The translations under genes were made by a program, and so were the position numbers. Shown here piece by piece: positions 52,577-60,885 of a stretch of 64,000 nt of DNA. Each line of letters starts with the position of its first letter. The stretch's first letter is position 1. The stretch lies in contig JAEWPC010000033.1 in assembly GCA_023460795.1 (NCBI GenBank), positions 1 through 64,000 of the forward strand, in the 5' to 3' direction. The notes beneath the pieces were generated by a model. That model was not told the DNA's origin. It saw nothing but the letters and a program-made list of their open reading frames with translations, and did not search any database. The DNA is from Bacillota bacterium (lineage in GTDB: Bacteria; Bacillota; Bacilli; Paenibacillales; Paenibacillaceae).

Positions 52577-53847
52577 CCGTATACGCGGATCGGACGACAA
52601 GGTTCGTCCATACTTACTTTCACGCGCTGACTCACCGGAACTATCGCACGTTCTGGCTGGGGCAGTGCGTTTCCTTAATCGGCACGTGGGTGCAGAACAT
52701 TAGCCAAGCCTGGCTCGTTCTCTCGCTCACGAAGTCGCCGCTGTTGCTCGGTATGCTGGGGCTGGCGCAATTCCTGCCGTTAACCGTTCTGTCGCTTTTC
52801 GCGGGCGTGATCGTCGATAAGTTTCCGAAGCGGACGATTCTTATGGTCACTCAGACGGTCGCGATGACGCTGGCGTTCACGACCGCTGCGCTCGTCTTCG
52901 CCGGCGCGATTCGGTTCGAGCACATCCTAGTCATGGCTTTGCTGCTCGGCGTTGCCAATACGTTCGACATGCCGACGCGGCAATCGATGAACATCGAGCT
53001 CGTCGGCCGCGACGATCTGACGAACGCGGTGGCGCTTAATTCGATGACGTTCAATCTCGCCCGGATCGTCGGGCCATCGATCGGCGCGCTCCTCATGGCC
53101 ACGGTAGGGGTAGGCTGGTGCTACTTGCTCAACGGCATGACGTTCATCTTCGTCTTGTTTACGCTCAGACAATTGAAGCTGTCCCCGTTCACTAGGGCAG
53201 CCCGGGCCGGCACGACCGTATGGGGCGAAATTCGCGACGGACTATCGTATATTCGTTCGAACGCGCGGCTGGCTCAGACGGTGCTGTTCGTCGCGATCGT
53301 CGGGACGCTGGGCTTCAACTTCAACGTGCTTGTTCCCGTATTGACGAAGGAAGTACTCGGCGCGGGAGAAGCGACCTACGGAGTGCTCATGTCATGCCTC
53401 GGCGTCGGGTCCCTGATCGGCGCGCTGACGATCGGTATAAGGAGTCGGAGCGGTCCGAAGCTGAAGCTGACGATCTCTCTGAGCATGATCGTCCCGCTCA
53501 GCCTCATGCTGCTGGCGTTCGCGCGTACGCCTGAGGTTGCTTGCGTACTGCTGCTAGCCTGCGGCTTTCTCAACATCGCGATATCGACGAACAGCAACTC
53601 TTTGCTGCAGATGTCCGCCGCCGACGAATACCGCGCGAGGGTCATGAGCGTGTACACGCTCGTATTCGCCGGAAGCACGCCGTTCGGCAATTTGTTCACG
53701 GGTTGGGCGGCCGATAAGTACGGCACAGACGTCGCGTTCATCTGCTGTGGCGCTCTAGCGTTGGCGCTGGGCGCGGCGGTCGTATATGCTTATCGCGGCA
53801 GCGGTAGGCGAGAGCCGCTTGACGAACCCGCGACGCATCGACTATGA
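52573..53847 (+). CDS. Major facilitator superfamily transporter
   Basis: It has 424 residues and about twelve membrane helices. After the first helix, AQFLPLTVLSLFAGVIVDKFPKR contains the MFS loop 2-3 motif. The middle NVLVPVLTKEVLGAG and the segment NSNSLLQMSAADEYRARVMSVY resemble the EntS-like MFS_3 exporters. The last gene of the nine-gene operon, it could export the product made from the imported compound. This is inferred from order only. Confidence 0.88.
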   Translation: MTVYADRTTRFVHTYFHALTHRNYRTFWLGQCVSLIGTWVQNISQAWLVLSLTKSPLLLGMLGLAQFLPLTVLSLFAGVIVDKFPKRTILMVTQTVAMTLAFTTAALVFAGAIRFEHILVMALLLGVANTFDMPTRQSMNIELVGRDDLTNAVALNSMTFNLARIVGPSIGALLMATVGVGWCYLLNGMTFIFVLFTLRQLKLSPFTRAARAGTTVWGEIRDGLSYIRSNARLAQTVLFVAIVGTLGFNFNVLVPVLTKEVLGAGEATYGVLMSCLGVGSLIGALTIGIRSRSGPKLKLTISLSMIVPLSLMLLAFARTPEVACVLLLACGFLNIAISTNSNSLLQMSAADEYRARVMSVYTLVFAGSTPFGNLFTGWAADKYGTDVAFICCGALALALGAAVVYAYRGSGRREPLDEPATHRL

Positions 53848-54048
53848 TGGAGTCACTTCAACCGTTAAGGGGAACGAATTTATGTTGGTCTTGGTTCTGA
53901 ACTGATAATCCAATAAGCTGTGCCAATGCATTGCGGGTCGAATTGCCTTCCGTAGAGGGTCTATTTCGTCGTAAGCATGAGGCGCGGTCGGATGCCAGTG
54001 AAGAACCCGGTACATTTCCCTCGCCCGCGGGCGTATTGTAGGAATGTT
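53848..54048. other. Intergenic region with no identified gene
   Basis: The 200 bp after the MFS gene hold no gene I can support. A minus-strand frame (start near 54015) reads MYRVLHWHPTAPHAYDEID and another minus-strand frame is also open, which suggests a remnant of something coding. Neither has clear codon bias or a proven start. Confidence 0.35.
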
Positions 54049-54077
54049 AGCCGTGTCCATTCGGGCACGGCTTTTTT
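54049..54077 (+). terminator. Intrinsic terminator after the ABC/redox operon
   Basis: AGCCGTGTCC pairs with GGGCACGGCT (one G-T pair) around a 4-nt loop and is followed by five T. It lies 200 nt after the MFS stop. Confidence 0.85.
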
Positions 54078-54123
54078 GCGTCTTCGCGTAGTTTGCGCCG
54101 GGGCGTCGCGCTTCGAAAGTGTT

Positions 54124-54310
54124 AATAACGACAAATCGACAGTTATTTCGCATCGAAAATAAGGTTGAAGAGCGAATAACAACAAATCGATCGTTATATT
54201 CTCGAAACAGCGCGGTCATTAGGCATCTGGGCCGAAACAACTGCAAATCGTTGTTATTTCTAAGCAAACCGGCTGCAGCGGAATAAATAACTGCAACCCG
54301 TTGCTATTTT
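54124..54310. repeat. Four palindromic units of an AATAAC/GTTATT repeat
   Basis: Imperfect palindromes with consensus AATAACnnCAAATCG followed by nnGTTATT occur at 54124-54147, 54175-54200, 54235-54259 and 54284-54310. Spacing is 51, 60 and 49 bp, and the flanks differ. Each could fold into a short hairpin. They lie between the terminator at 54049 and the mutS2-like gene. Confidence 0.8.
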
Positions 54311-54351
54311 CCCGAAGGACGCGACCAACCAACATTTAGGAGGCTTTCCCC

Positions 54352-56286
54352 TTGAGAACCCATGCATTGAACAAATTAGAATATAACCGCGTAATCGAAA
54401 TTTTGTTGACATATGCCACGACCTACTTGGGACGCGGGCAGATCGAGAAGCTGGAGCCGATCGACAGCCTGCCGGTCATAACTAGGAAACTCGCCGAAAC
54501 GGAGGAAGCCTGCAGGCTGCTGGCCAAAGGCGCAAGCGCGCCGCTGCCGTCGCTCGAAGGAATGGAGACGATCATGGCGCTGCTCGGCACCGGGTACGTC
54601 TTATCGGAGCAAGACTTCGGGCACCTCGCCCAATTCGCCCGCAGCTGCGAGCAACTGAAGCAGTATATGGCTTCGAAGAAGACGGAGGCGCCGTCGGTTG
54701 CCTCTTACGTCTACGCGATGCACGACTTAAAGCCGCTGCGCGAGCAGATCGAGCAATGCGTCGATAGAGGGCGGATCGTGGATACGGCCAGCAACAACCT
54801 GCATAAAGCGCGCAAGAAGATCCGCGTCGCCGAGGAACGGCTGCAGAAACGGCTGGACGGAATGCTGTCGCGTCTGTCCGATATTCTGCAAGAGCGGCTC
54901 GTCAGCCAACGGAACGGGCGGTACGTGCTGCCAGTGAAGAAGGAATACCGCAAGAGAGTGCCGGGTACGGTGCTGGACGAATCCGCCAGCGGGCAGACCG
55001 TCTTCGTGGAGCCTTCGGAAGTCGCGGGTCTCCAATATGAGCTTAGCGCGCTTAGATCCGAGGAGACGCGCGAGGAAGCGCTCATCTTAGCGCAGCTTAC
55101 CGGCGTCGCGGAAGGGTATGCGCACGAGCTTGGCATTAATATGGAGACGGTGGGCCACTACGACTTCCTCTTCGCGAAAGCGAAGTGGGGGCTTGCGATC
55201 GGCGGCGTGGCGCCGAAGATGAACGAAGATAGGCTGATCGATCTGAGAGAAGCCCGGCACCCGTTGTTGTCCTCCAAGCCGGTGCCGTTGAACGTTAAGC
55301 TCGGCGGCGACTACCGGGCGCTGCTCATCACCGGCCCGAATACGGGCGGCAAGACCGTCGCGCTGAAGACGGTCGGGCTGCTCACGCTGATGGCTCAGTC
55401 CGGACTGCTCATACCGGCGGCGGAAGGCAGCAACCTGGCGATATTCCGATCGATCGAGGTCGATATCGGGGACGATCAGAGCTTAGACGCCTCGCTCAGC
55501 ACCTTCTCGTCGCACCTTCGCAACGTCATCGATATTCTCGGGTACGCAGGGAACAGAACGCTTGTTTTGCTCGACGAGCTGGCGACCGGCACGGATCCCG
55601 GCGAAGGCGTCGGCTTGTCCATCGCCGTGCTTGAGGAGCTGTATCGCCGCGGCGCGGCGCTCATGGCGACGACCCATTTCAACGAAATCAAGGAATACGC
55701 CCGCGTGACCCCGGGGTTCCGCAACGCCCGCATGGCGTTCGACGAAGAGACGCTTCGTCCGCTCTACCGTCTGGACATGGGCGAAGCCGGCAACAGCTAT
55801 GCGTTCGTCATCGCCGCGAAGCTCGGCATTCCGCAGCAGATTATCGACCGGGCGCGCATCATTACGGGAAGCTTGAAATCCAGCGGAGACTCGAACTCAT
55901 CTGCCGTTATCCCCGTCGCTCAGTTAGAAGAAGCGCAGCCGAAGAAGGCGAATATGCAGCAGGCACGCCTACCTGCGCAGCAGCCGGTCTCCGTCCAGCC
56001 GGATTGGGAAGTCGGGGACGTCGTCTTCGTCCCGCATCTGAAGCGGACCGGCGTCATCTATCGGCTGCCCGACGAGCGCGGCAACGTGACGATTCAGATC
56101 CAGAAGGAGAAAATCGTCATCAACCATAAGCGCATCCGCCGATACATCGAGCGCAAGCAGCTGTATCCCGGCCAAGATTACGACATGGATATCGTATTCG
56201 ACACCGTGGAGAATCGGAAGAAGCGCAAGCTGATGAACAAACGCCACGTCGACGGCATAACGATCGAATCTCCGCCGGAAAAATAA
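54352..56286 (+). CDS. MutS2-like DNA-binding ATPase lacking the Smr domain
   Basis: It has 644 residues from a TTG at 54352, 8 nt after AGGAGG. The core is MutS-family: clamp and lever helices with RLVSQRNGRYVLPVKKEYR, then SGQTVFVEP, Walker A TGPNTGGKTVALKT, GDDQSLDASLSTFSSH, Walker B LVLLDELATGTDPGEG and ATTHFNEIKEYA. A KOW-like segment (WEVGDVVFVPHLKRTGVIY) follows. B. subtilis MutS2 is about 785 residues and ends with an endonuclease Smr domain; this protein stops before it. It could be a paralogue acting in ribosome rescue or recombination without the nuclease. No frameshift is needed to explain the shorter end. Confidence 0.88.
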   Translation: MRTHALNKLEYNRVIEILLTYATTYLGRGQIEKLEPIDSLPVITRKLAETEEACRLLAKGASAPLPSLEGMETIMALLGTGYVLSEQDFGHLAQFARSCEQLKQYMASKKTEAPSVASYVYAMHDLKPLREQIEQCVDRGRIVDTASNNLHKARKKIRVAEERLQKRLDGMLSRLSDILQERLVSQRNGRYVLPVKKEYRKRVPGTVLDESASGQTVFVEPSEVAGLQYELSALRSEETREEALILAQLTGVAEGYAHELGINMETVGHYDFLFAKAKWGLAIGGVAPKMNEDRLIDLREARHPLLSSKPVPLNVKLGGDYRALLITGPNTGGKTVALKTVGLLTLMAQSGLLIPAAEGSNLAIFRSIEVDIGDDQSLDASLSTFSSHLRNVIDILGYAGNRTLVLLDELATGTDPGEGVGLSIAVLEELYRRGAALMATTHFNEIKEYARVTPGFRNARMAFDEETLRPLYRLDMGEAGNSYAFVIAAKLGIPQQIIDRARIITGSLKSSGDSNSSAVIPVAQLEEAQPKKANMQQARLPAQQPVSVQPDWEVGDVVFVPHLKRTGVIYRLPDERGNVTIQIQKEKIVINHKRIRRYIERKQLYPGQDYDMDIVFDTVENRKKRKLMNKRHVDGITIESPPEK

Positions 56287-56302
56287 CCAAGACATCCATT
56301 CA

Positions 56303-56331
56303 TTGATGCATGCGTCCTCCGCTGTTATAAT
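56303..56331 (+). promoter_or_regulatory. Sigma-A promoter of lepA
   Basis: TTGATG (56303-56308) and TATAAT (56326-56331) are separated by 17 nt and lie 50 nt before the lepA start. Confidence 0.8.
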
Positions 56332-56381
56332 GAAGTGATAGTCAAGCGACGCAAGGAACCGGCTGGAGGGTATTTATTTTC

Positions 56382-58199
56382 ATGGCAGAACCTACGATCA
56401 AACAAAGCCATATTCGCAATTTCTGCATTATCGCGCATATCGACCACGGCAAATCGACGTTGGCCGACCGCATACTGGAATATACCGGCGCGCTCACCTC
56501 CCGCGAAATGCAGGAGCAGGTGCTCGATTCGATGGACCTCGAGCGCGAGCGCGGCATTACGATTAAGCTTCAGGCCGTACGCCTGAAGTACAAAGCCGAC
56601 GACGGCGAGACGTATTTGCTGCATCTGATCGATACGCCGGGGCACGTCGACTTCACGTACGAAGTGTCGCGCAGCTTGGCGGCATGCGAAGGCGCGATCC
56701 TCGTGGTCGACGCCGCGCAAGGCATCGAAGCGCAGACGCTCGCCAACGTATACCTGGCCCTCGACAACAACCTCGAGATCGTGCCGGTGATCAATAAGAT
56801 CGACCTGCCGAGCGCCGAGCCCGAGCGCGTTAAGCAGGAAGTCGAAGACGTCATCGGTCTCGACGCCAGCGACGCCGTGCTCGCATCCGCGAAGAACGGC
56901 ATCGGCATCAAGGAAATTCTCGAGCAGATCGTACAGAAGGTACCGGCTCCCGTAGGCGACCGGAACAAGCCGCTGAAGGCGCTTATTTTCGACTCCCATT
57001 ACGATGCGTACCGCGGGGTCGTCTGCTACATCCGCGTCATCGACGGCACGCTCCGTCCGGGCACGAAGATGAAGTTCATGGCGACCGGCGCGCAGTTCGA
57101 CGTCGTCGAGGTCGGCACGTTCATGCCTCGCCAGACGATCGTCGACGAGCTCGGCCCGGGCGACGTAGGCTTCGTGGCCGCCTCGATCAAGAACGTCAAG
57201 GACACGCGTGTCGGCGATACGATCACGGACGCGAAGAATCCTACTCTGGAGCCGCTTCCGGGCTACCGCCGCATTAACCCGATGGTGTTCTGCGGGCTGT
57301 TCCCGATCGACTCCACGGATTACAACGACTTGCGCGACGCGCTCGAGAAGCTCGAGCTGAACGACGCCTCGCTTCGTTTCGAGCCGGAGTCTTCCCAGGC
57401 GCTCGGCTTCGGCTTCCGCTGCGGCTTCCTCGGCATGCTTCATATGGAGATCATCCAGGAGCGCATCGAGCGCGAGTTCAACATTCCGCTCATTACGACG
57501 GCGCCATCCGTAATTTACCATGTCACGCAGACGGACGGGCAGAAGCTCGAAATCTCGAATCCGGCCGATTATCCGGATTCGGCCAAGATCGACTTCGTAG
57601 AAGAGCCGTTCGTCAAGGCATCTATCATCGTGCCTAACGATTACGTCGGCGCGATCATGGAGCTTTGCCAAGGCAAGCGCGGCGAGTTTATCGACATGCA
57701 ATATCTCGATACGAACCGCGTCACGCTTAAGTACGACATTCCGCTCGCGGAAATCGTCTACGACTTCTTCGACCAGCTCAAGTCGAGCACGAAGGGCTAT
57801 GCGTCCTTCGACTACGAGCTGTCCGGCTACCGGCAGTCGAGCTTGGTCAAGATGGACATTCTGCTCAACGCCGAGAAAGTCGACGCGCTGTCCTTCATCG
57901 TACACCGCGACCGTGCCTACAATCGCGGACGCATCATTTGCGAGAAGCTGAAGGATCTGATCCCTCGGCAAATGTTCGAGGTGCCGATTCAGGCGGCGGT
58001 CGGTCAGAAGATCGTCTCCCGCGAGACGATCAAGGCGATGCGCAAGAACGTGCTCGCCAAGTGTTACGGCGGCGACATCTCGCGTAAGCGCAAGCTGCTC
58101 GACAAGCAGAAGGAAGGCAAGAAGCGGATGAAGCAGGTCGGCAACGTCGAGGTGCCGCAAGAAGCGTTCATGGCCGTGTTGAAGCTGGACGAAGATTAA
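56382..58199 (+). CDS. lepA: Elongation factor 4 (LepA)
   Basis: Translational GTPase that acts on stalled or mistranslocated ribosomes. It has 605 residues, the standard length. The GTPase motifs are G1 AHIDHGKST, G2 within ERGITIKLQ, G3 DTPGHVDF and G4 NKIDLPSAEPE. The LepA-specific C-terminal domain contains GQKIVSRETIKAMRKNVLAK and CYGGDISRKRKLLDKQKEGK. GGAGGG lies 11 nt before the ATG. It has its own promoter here and is followed by a palindromic repeat region before hemW, its usual neighbour. Confidence 0.98.
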   Translation: MAEPTIKQSHIRNFCIIAHIDHGKSTLADRILEYTGALTSREMQEQVLDSMDLERERGITIKLQAVRLKYKADDGETYLLHLIDTPGHVDFTYEVSRSLAACEGAILVVDAAQGIEAQTLANVYLALDNNLEIVPVINKIDLPSAEPERVKQEVEDVIGLDASDAVLASAKNGIGIKEILEQIVQKVPAPVGDRNKPLKALIFDSHYDAYRGVVCYIRVIDGTLRPGTKMKFMATGAQFDVVEVGTFMPRQTIVDELGPGDVGFVAASIKNVKDTRVGDTITDAKNPTLEPLPGYRRINPMVFCGLFPIDSTDYNDLRDALEKLELNDASLRFEPESSQALGFGFRCGFLGMLHMEIIQERIEREFNIPLITTAPSVIYHVTQTDGQKLEISNPADYPDSAKIDFVEEPFVKASIIVPNDYVGAIMELCQGKRGEFIDMQYLDTNRVTLKYDIPLAEIVYDFFDQLKSSTKGYASFDYELSGYRQSSLVKMDILLNAEKVDALSFIVHRDRAYNRGRIICEKLKDLIPRQMFEVPIQAAVGQKIVSRETIKAMRKNVLAKCYGGDISRKRKLLDKQKEGKKRMKQVGNVEVPQEAFMAVLKLDED

Positions 58200-58219
58200 T
58201 CTTGTCCTACTGAAAGTAA

Positions 58220-58500
58220 CTTAACGGAACCCAGTTCCTTTATTTCAAAGATAAAGTGTGCCGCTAGTTAGATAACGGAATTCAGTTCCGTTATCAGGGC
58301 GGTTCGAAGCTAGCGTCGGTTGAAATCCCGGAAATAACGGAAGTCAGTTCCGCTATTCCGCGTATCTGACGTATCTGGAGCGAATAGCGGAACTCCGTTC
58401 CGTTATGTACGATGGTAGCGTTATACGGTAACGTTTCTTGTTCTCTCGGGGCGCGCAGCTTGCCTGGTGACGAGACTAGCGTTGTCCGGTAACGCTATTG
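58220..58500. repeat. Palindromic ATAACGGAA/TTCCGTTAT repeats and AGCGTT/AACGCT palindromes
   Basis: Four palindromic units with consensus ATAACGGAActcaGTTCCGTTAT lie at 58220-58244, 58271-58295, 58332-58357 and 58383-58406. Two more elements of a second design, AGCGTT then CGGTAACG, follow near 58416-58434 and 58480-58500. The region fills most of the 341 bp between lepA and hemW. No coding frame was found there. Confidence 0.85.
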
Positions 58501-58540
58501 TAATTTAATACGATGTTATTCCTTGAAACGTGGTGTAACG

Positions 58541-59716
58541 ATGAACGAGACGAACGCAACTAGTCCGCCCCTGCACGCTTGGTCCCCGCGGGCACTGTAC
58601 ATCCATATTCCTTTTTGCACGAACAAGTGCTTCTATTGCGATTTCAACTCGTACGTAGCGGCGGGACAGCCGATCGATGCCTATCTGGACGCGTTGGACA
58701 ATGAGATGAGGCTGACCGTGGCGGAACTGCCGCCGGAGACGATCGATACGGTATTCGTTGGAGGTGGGACTCCGACGGTGCTCGATCCGAAGCAAATGAC
58801 GCGATTCCTTGATTCGGTGCGCAGGCATTTCCCGATCGCTCCGAACGCCGAATTCACGATGGAGGCGAACCCGGGCACGACCGATCCCGAGAAGCTCGCC
58901 GCGATGCGCGAAGGCGGCGTCAATCGGATCAGCTTCGGCGCGCAGACGTTCGACGAACAGCTGCTGAAGGCGATCGGCCGGATTCATGAGGCTCGAGACG
59001 TCGTGCAAAGCATCGCGAACGCGAAAGCCGCCGGCTTTACGAACCTATCGATCGACCTGATGTTCGGACTGCCGAACCAGAAGCTCGAGCAGCTGAAGGA
59101 TAGCGTGAACAAAGCGATCGGGCTCGATCTGCCGCATTATTCGCTTTACGGGCTTAAAGTAGAAGAGAACACGTTGTTCTACCGGCTCTATCAGCGCGAC
59201 GAGCTGCCTCTTCCGGAAGAAGAAGAGGAGCTGGCGATGTACGAATATTTAATGGAACGGTTAAGCGGGGAAGGGTACCAACAGTACGAGATCAGCAACT
59301 TCGCGCGACCGGGCTACGAGAGCCGCCACAATATCACGTACTGGCGCAACGAACCGTATTACGGGCTTGGCGCCGGCGCGCACGGCTATGCGCTCGGTTC
59401 GCGCCACGTTAACATTAAAGGCGTACAGCCTTACATCGATGCGGCAAACCGAGCTCTCCCGCGCCTAGAGACGAATCCGGTAGACGCGGAAGACGCGATG
59501 GGAGACTTCATGATGGTCGGTCTGCGCATGCTGGACGGCGTTCGAGAGGAAGACTTCGGACGCCAATTCGGCGGCGCTTCGATGGAGGAGACGTTCGGTC
59601 CGGCTCTGTCCAAGCTGCAAAAGCAAGGGTTGCTTATGCGGACTGAGCGAGGGGGATACCGGCTGACGCCGCAAGGCGTGCTGCTCGGCAACGAAGTGTT
59701 CGGCGCCTTCGTCTAA
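58541..59716 (+). CDS. hemW: Radical SAM heme chaperone HemW
   Basis: Heme chaperone of the radical SAM family, related to oxygen-independent coproporphyrinogen oxidase (formerly annotated hemN). I chose ATG 58541 (a TTG at 58523 is also in frame), giving 391 residues. The ribosome binding site is weak. The cluster motif CTNKCFYC has Cys26, Cys30 and Cys33. It contains VFVGGGTPTVL, EANPGTTDPEKL, RISFGAQTFDEQLLKAIGR and SIDLMFGLPNQ. The CxxxCxxC motif is followed by Asp, as in HemW rather than true HemN. The stop codon shares three bases with the convergent dinB-type gene. Confidence 0.95.
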   Translation: MNETNATSPPLHAWSPRALYIHIPFCTNKCFYCDFNSYVAAGQPIDAYLDALDNEMRLTVAELPPETIDTVFVGGGTPTVLDPKQMTRFLDSVRRHFPIAPNAEFTMEANPGTTDPEKLAAMREGGVNRISFGAQTFDEQLLKAIGRIHEARDVVQSIANAKAAGFTNLSIDLMFGLPNQKLEQLKDSVNKAIGLDLPHYSLYGLKVEENTLFYRLYQRDELPLPEEEEELAMYEYLMERLSGEGYQQYEISNFARPGYESRHNITYWRNEPYYGLGAGAHGYALGSRHVNIKGVQPYIDAANRALPRLETNPVDAEDAMGDFMMVGLRMLDGVREEDFGRQFGGASMEETFGPALSKLQKQGLLMRTERGGYRLTPQGVLLGNEVFGAFV

Positions 59717-60252
59717 CTTCGCATCTTGGACGCGTTGAATTGCGCGGATGCGTTCTTGGCTATGCTCAGCGTATTCCATTGCGCCGACCGGTACGCTTTG
59801 GCCGCGAAGACGATCTGCCCGACATGGTAACCGTAGTGGGAGATTTGGCGCTGGATCGCTTGAACGACGGTATGGGGTTCCCCGCGAATCGTTACCGTGC
59901 CAAGCAGATCTTCCGGCTTTAGCTCCGATAGCGTCGTCAGCAGCACGTTCCAGCCTTGCTCCCATAAGTCAATCACTTGCTGCTTATTCGTAAAGCCGTC
60001 CACGAATTCATCGTCGCGGTTGCGACTCGGCTTCTCGCCGTCCGTCGTCAGGAAATCGGTCCAGCGCGAAATCATGTTGCCCGCGACGTGTTTGGCGATA
60101 ATCGCGACGCTGTTGCTTTCCGGTTCGGGCACCCAGAAGAACCCAGGGTCGTCCAACTGGGCAATCGCTCGGTCGGCGAGTTTTTTCTGACTCTTAAATG
60201 CAGCCACGCTTGTCTCGAGATAATGCACGGCTAGATCTGCATGGTTAGGCAT
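59713..60252 (-). CDS. DinB-superfamily protein (DUF1572 type)
   Basis: It has 179 residues from ATG 60252, 8 nt after GAAGGAG. It is helical, with a possible metal site from His in IIAKHVAGNMISRW and SHYGYHVGQIVFAAKA. DinB-like proteins in Bacillales are often stress-induced metal-dependent transferases. The function here is unknown. Its stop overlaps the convergent hemW stop, with no terminator between them. Confidence 0.85.
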   Translation of the reverse strand: MPNHADLAVHYLETSVAAFKSQKKLADRAIAQLDDPGFFWVPEPESNSVAIIAKHVAGNMISRWTDFLTTDGEKPSRNRDDEFVDGFTNKQQVIDLWEQGWNVLLTTLSELKPEDLLGTVTIRGEPHTVVQAIQRQISHYGYHVGQIVFAAKAYRSAQWNTLSIAKNASAQFNASKMRS

Positions 60253-60348
60253 GAACACCGCTCCTTCGCGTCATATCAGGTTCCCTTCTATCATACGCGA
60301 CGACCCGGTATTTTCCAGTTACGATTTTTTATAGCCCCCATAAACAAA

Positions 60349-60383
60349 AGTAAGCCTGGCCGGCAACCCATCCGGACAGGCTT
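60349..60383 (-). terminator. Terminator after the membrane-protein pair (minus strand)
   Basis: On the minus strand AAGCCTGTCCGG pairs with CCGGCCAGGCTT with one mismatch and is followed by ACTTTTGTTT. It lies 6 nt past the stop of the gene at 60390. Confidence 0.75.
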
Positions 60384-60389
60384 CTTCTC

Positions 60390-60869
60390 TTATTCGCCGC
60401 CGGCAACGTTGTCGTTGGGACATACGCCTACGGCGAGAGCATCGTGGTTCCACAACAAGCTGACGATCAGCTTGCGTTCGACTGCCTCGCATTCGACGAG
60501 GACGGTAATATCGGACGACTTTTTCCTTCGGATGACGGACATCCTTCTGCTTTCCCACCATTTATGTATCCCGAATCCAAGGGCGAAACCGGTGGCGGCG
60601 GAGATCAATCCCCATAGGATCGGCCCCCAATCCAGCATGAAGCCTCGGCTGATGCCGATCACGGACACGGCGGTCGCGCCGGCGAGTCCGTACTCGACGC
60701 TAGTGTGACCGGATATGGGATTGCCGATCTCCCGATGCGCGCTCGCCGAATCCGGGCTGCTATCCAGCGGAACGACGAGCAGTCTGTCTTTGCCGATTCC
60801 GGATTTCTCCAGCGCGAACACGGTCTGCATGACCCTCGCGTCGTTCGGGAACGTACCGATAACGAGCAT
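60390..60869 (-). CDS. Hypothetical protein with glycine-rich membrane segments
   Basis: It has 159 residues. It starts MLVIGTFPNDARVMQTVFAL and has two hydrophobic, glycine-rich stretches in the middle (SVEYGLAGATAVSVIGI and LWGLISAATGFALGFGIH), then a hydrophilic C-terminal part. GGAGGTG precedes the ATG. It overlaps nothing but lies 16 nt after the next upstream gene, so they form an operon. The N-terminal portion resembles the small general-stress proteins with a glycine zipper, but I do not recognise a named family. Confidence 0.75.
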   Translation of the reverse strand: MLVIGTFPNDARVMQTVFALEKSGIGKDRLLVVPLDSSPDSASAHREIGNPISGHTSVEYGLAGATAVSVIGISRGFMLDWGPILWGLISAATGFALGFGIHKWWESRRMSVIRRKKSSDITVLVECEAVERKLIVSLLWNHDALAVGVCPNDNVAGGE

Positions 60870-60885
60870 CCGTACACCTCCGCGG

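Noticed and set aside
53842..54267. 141-codon minus-strand frame after the MFS gene
   Set aside because: It runs through the terminator and the palindromic repeats; only a 55-codon part could be real and it matches no family I recognise.
56325..58160. 611-codon minus-strand frame opposite lepA
   Set aside because: It is the antisense shadow of a high-GC gene; its translation is Arg/Asp/Leu-rich without family features.
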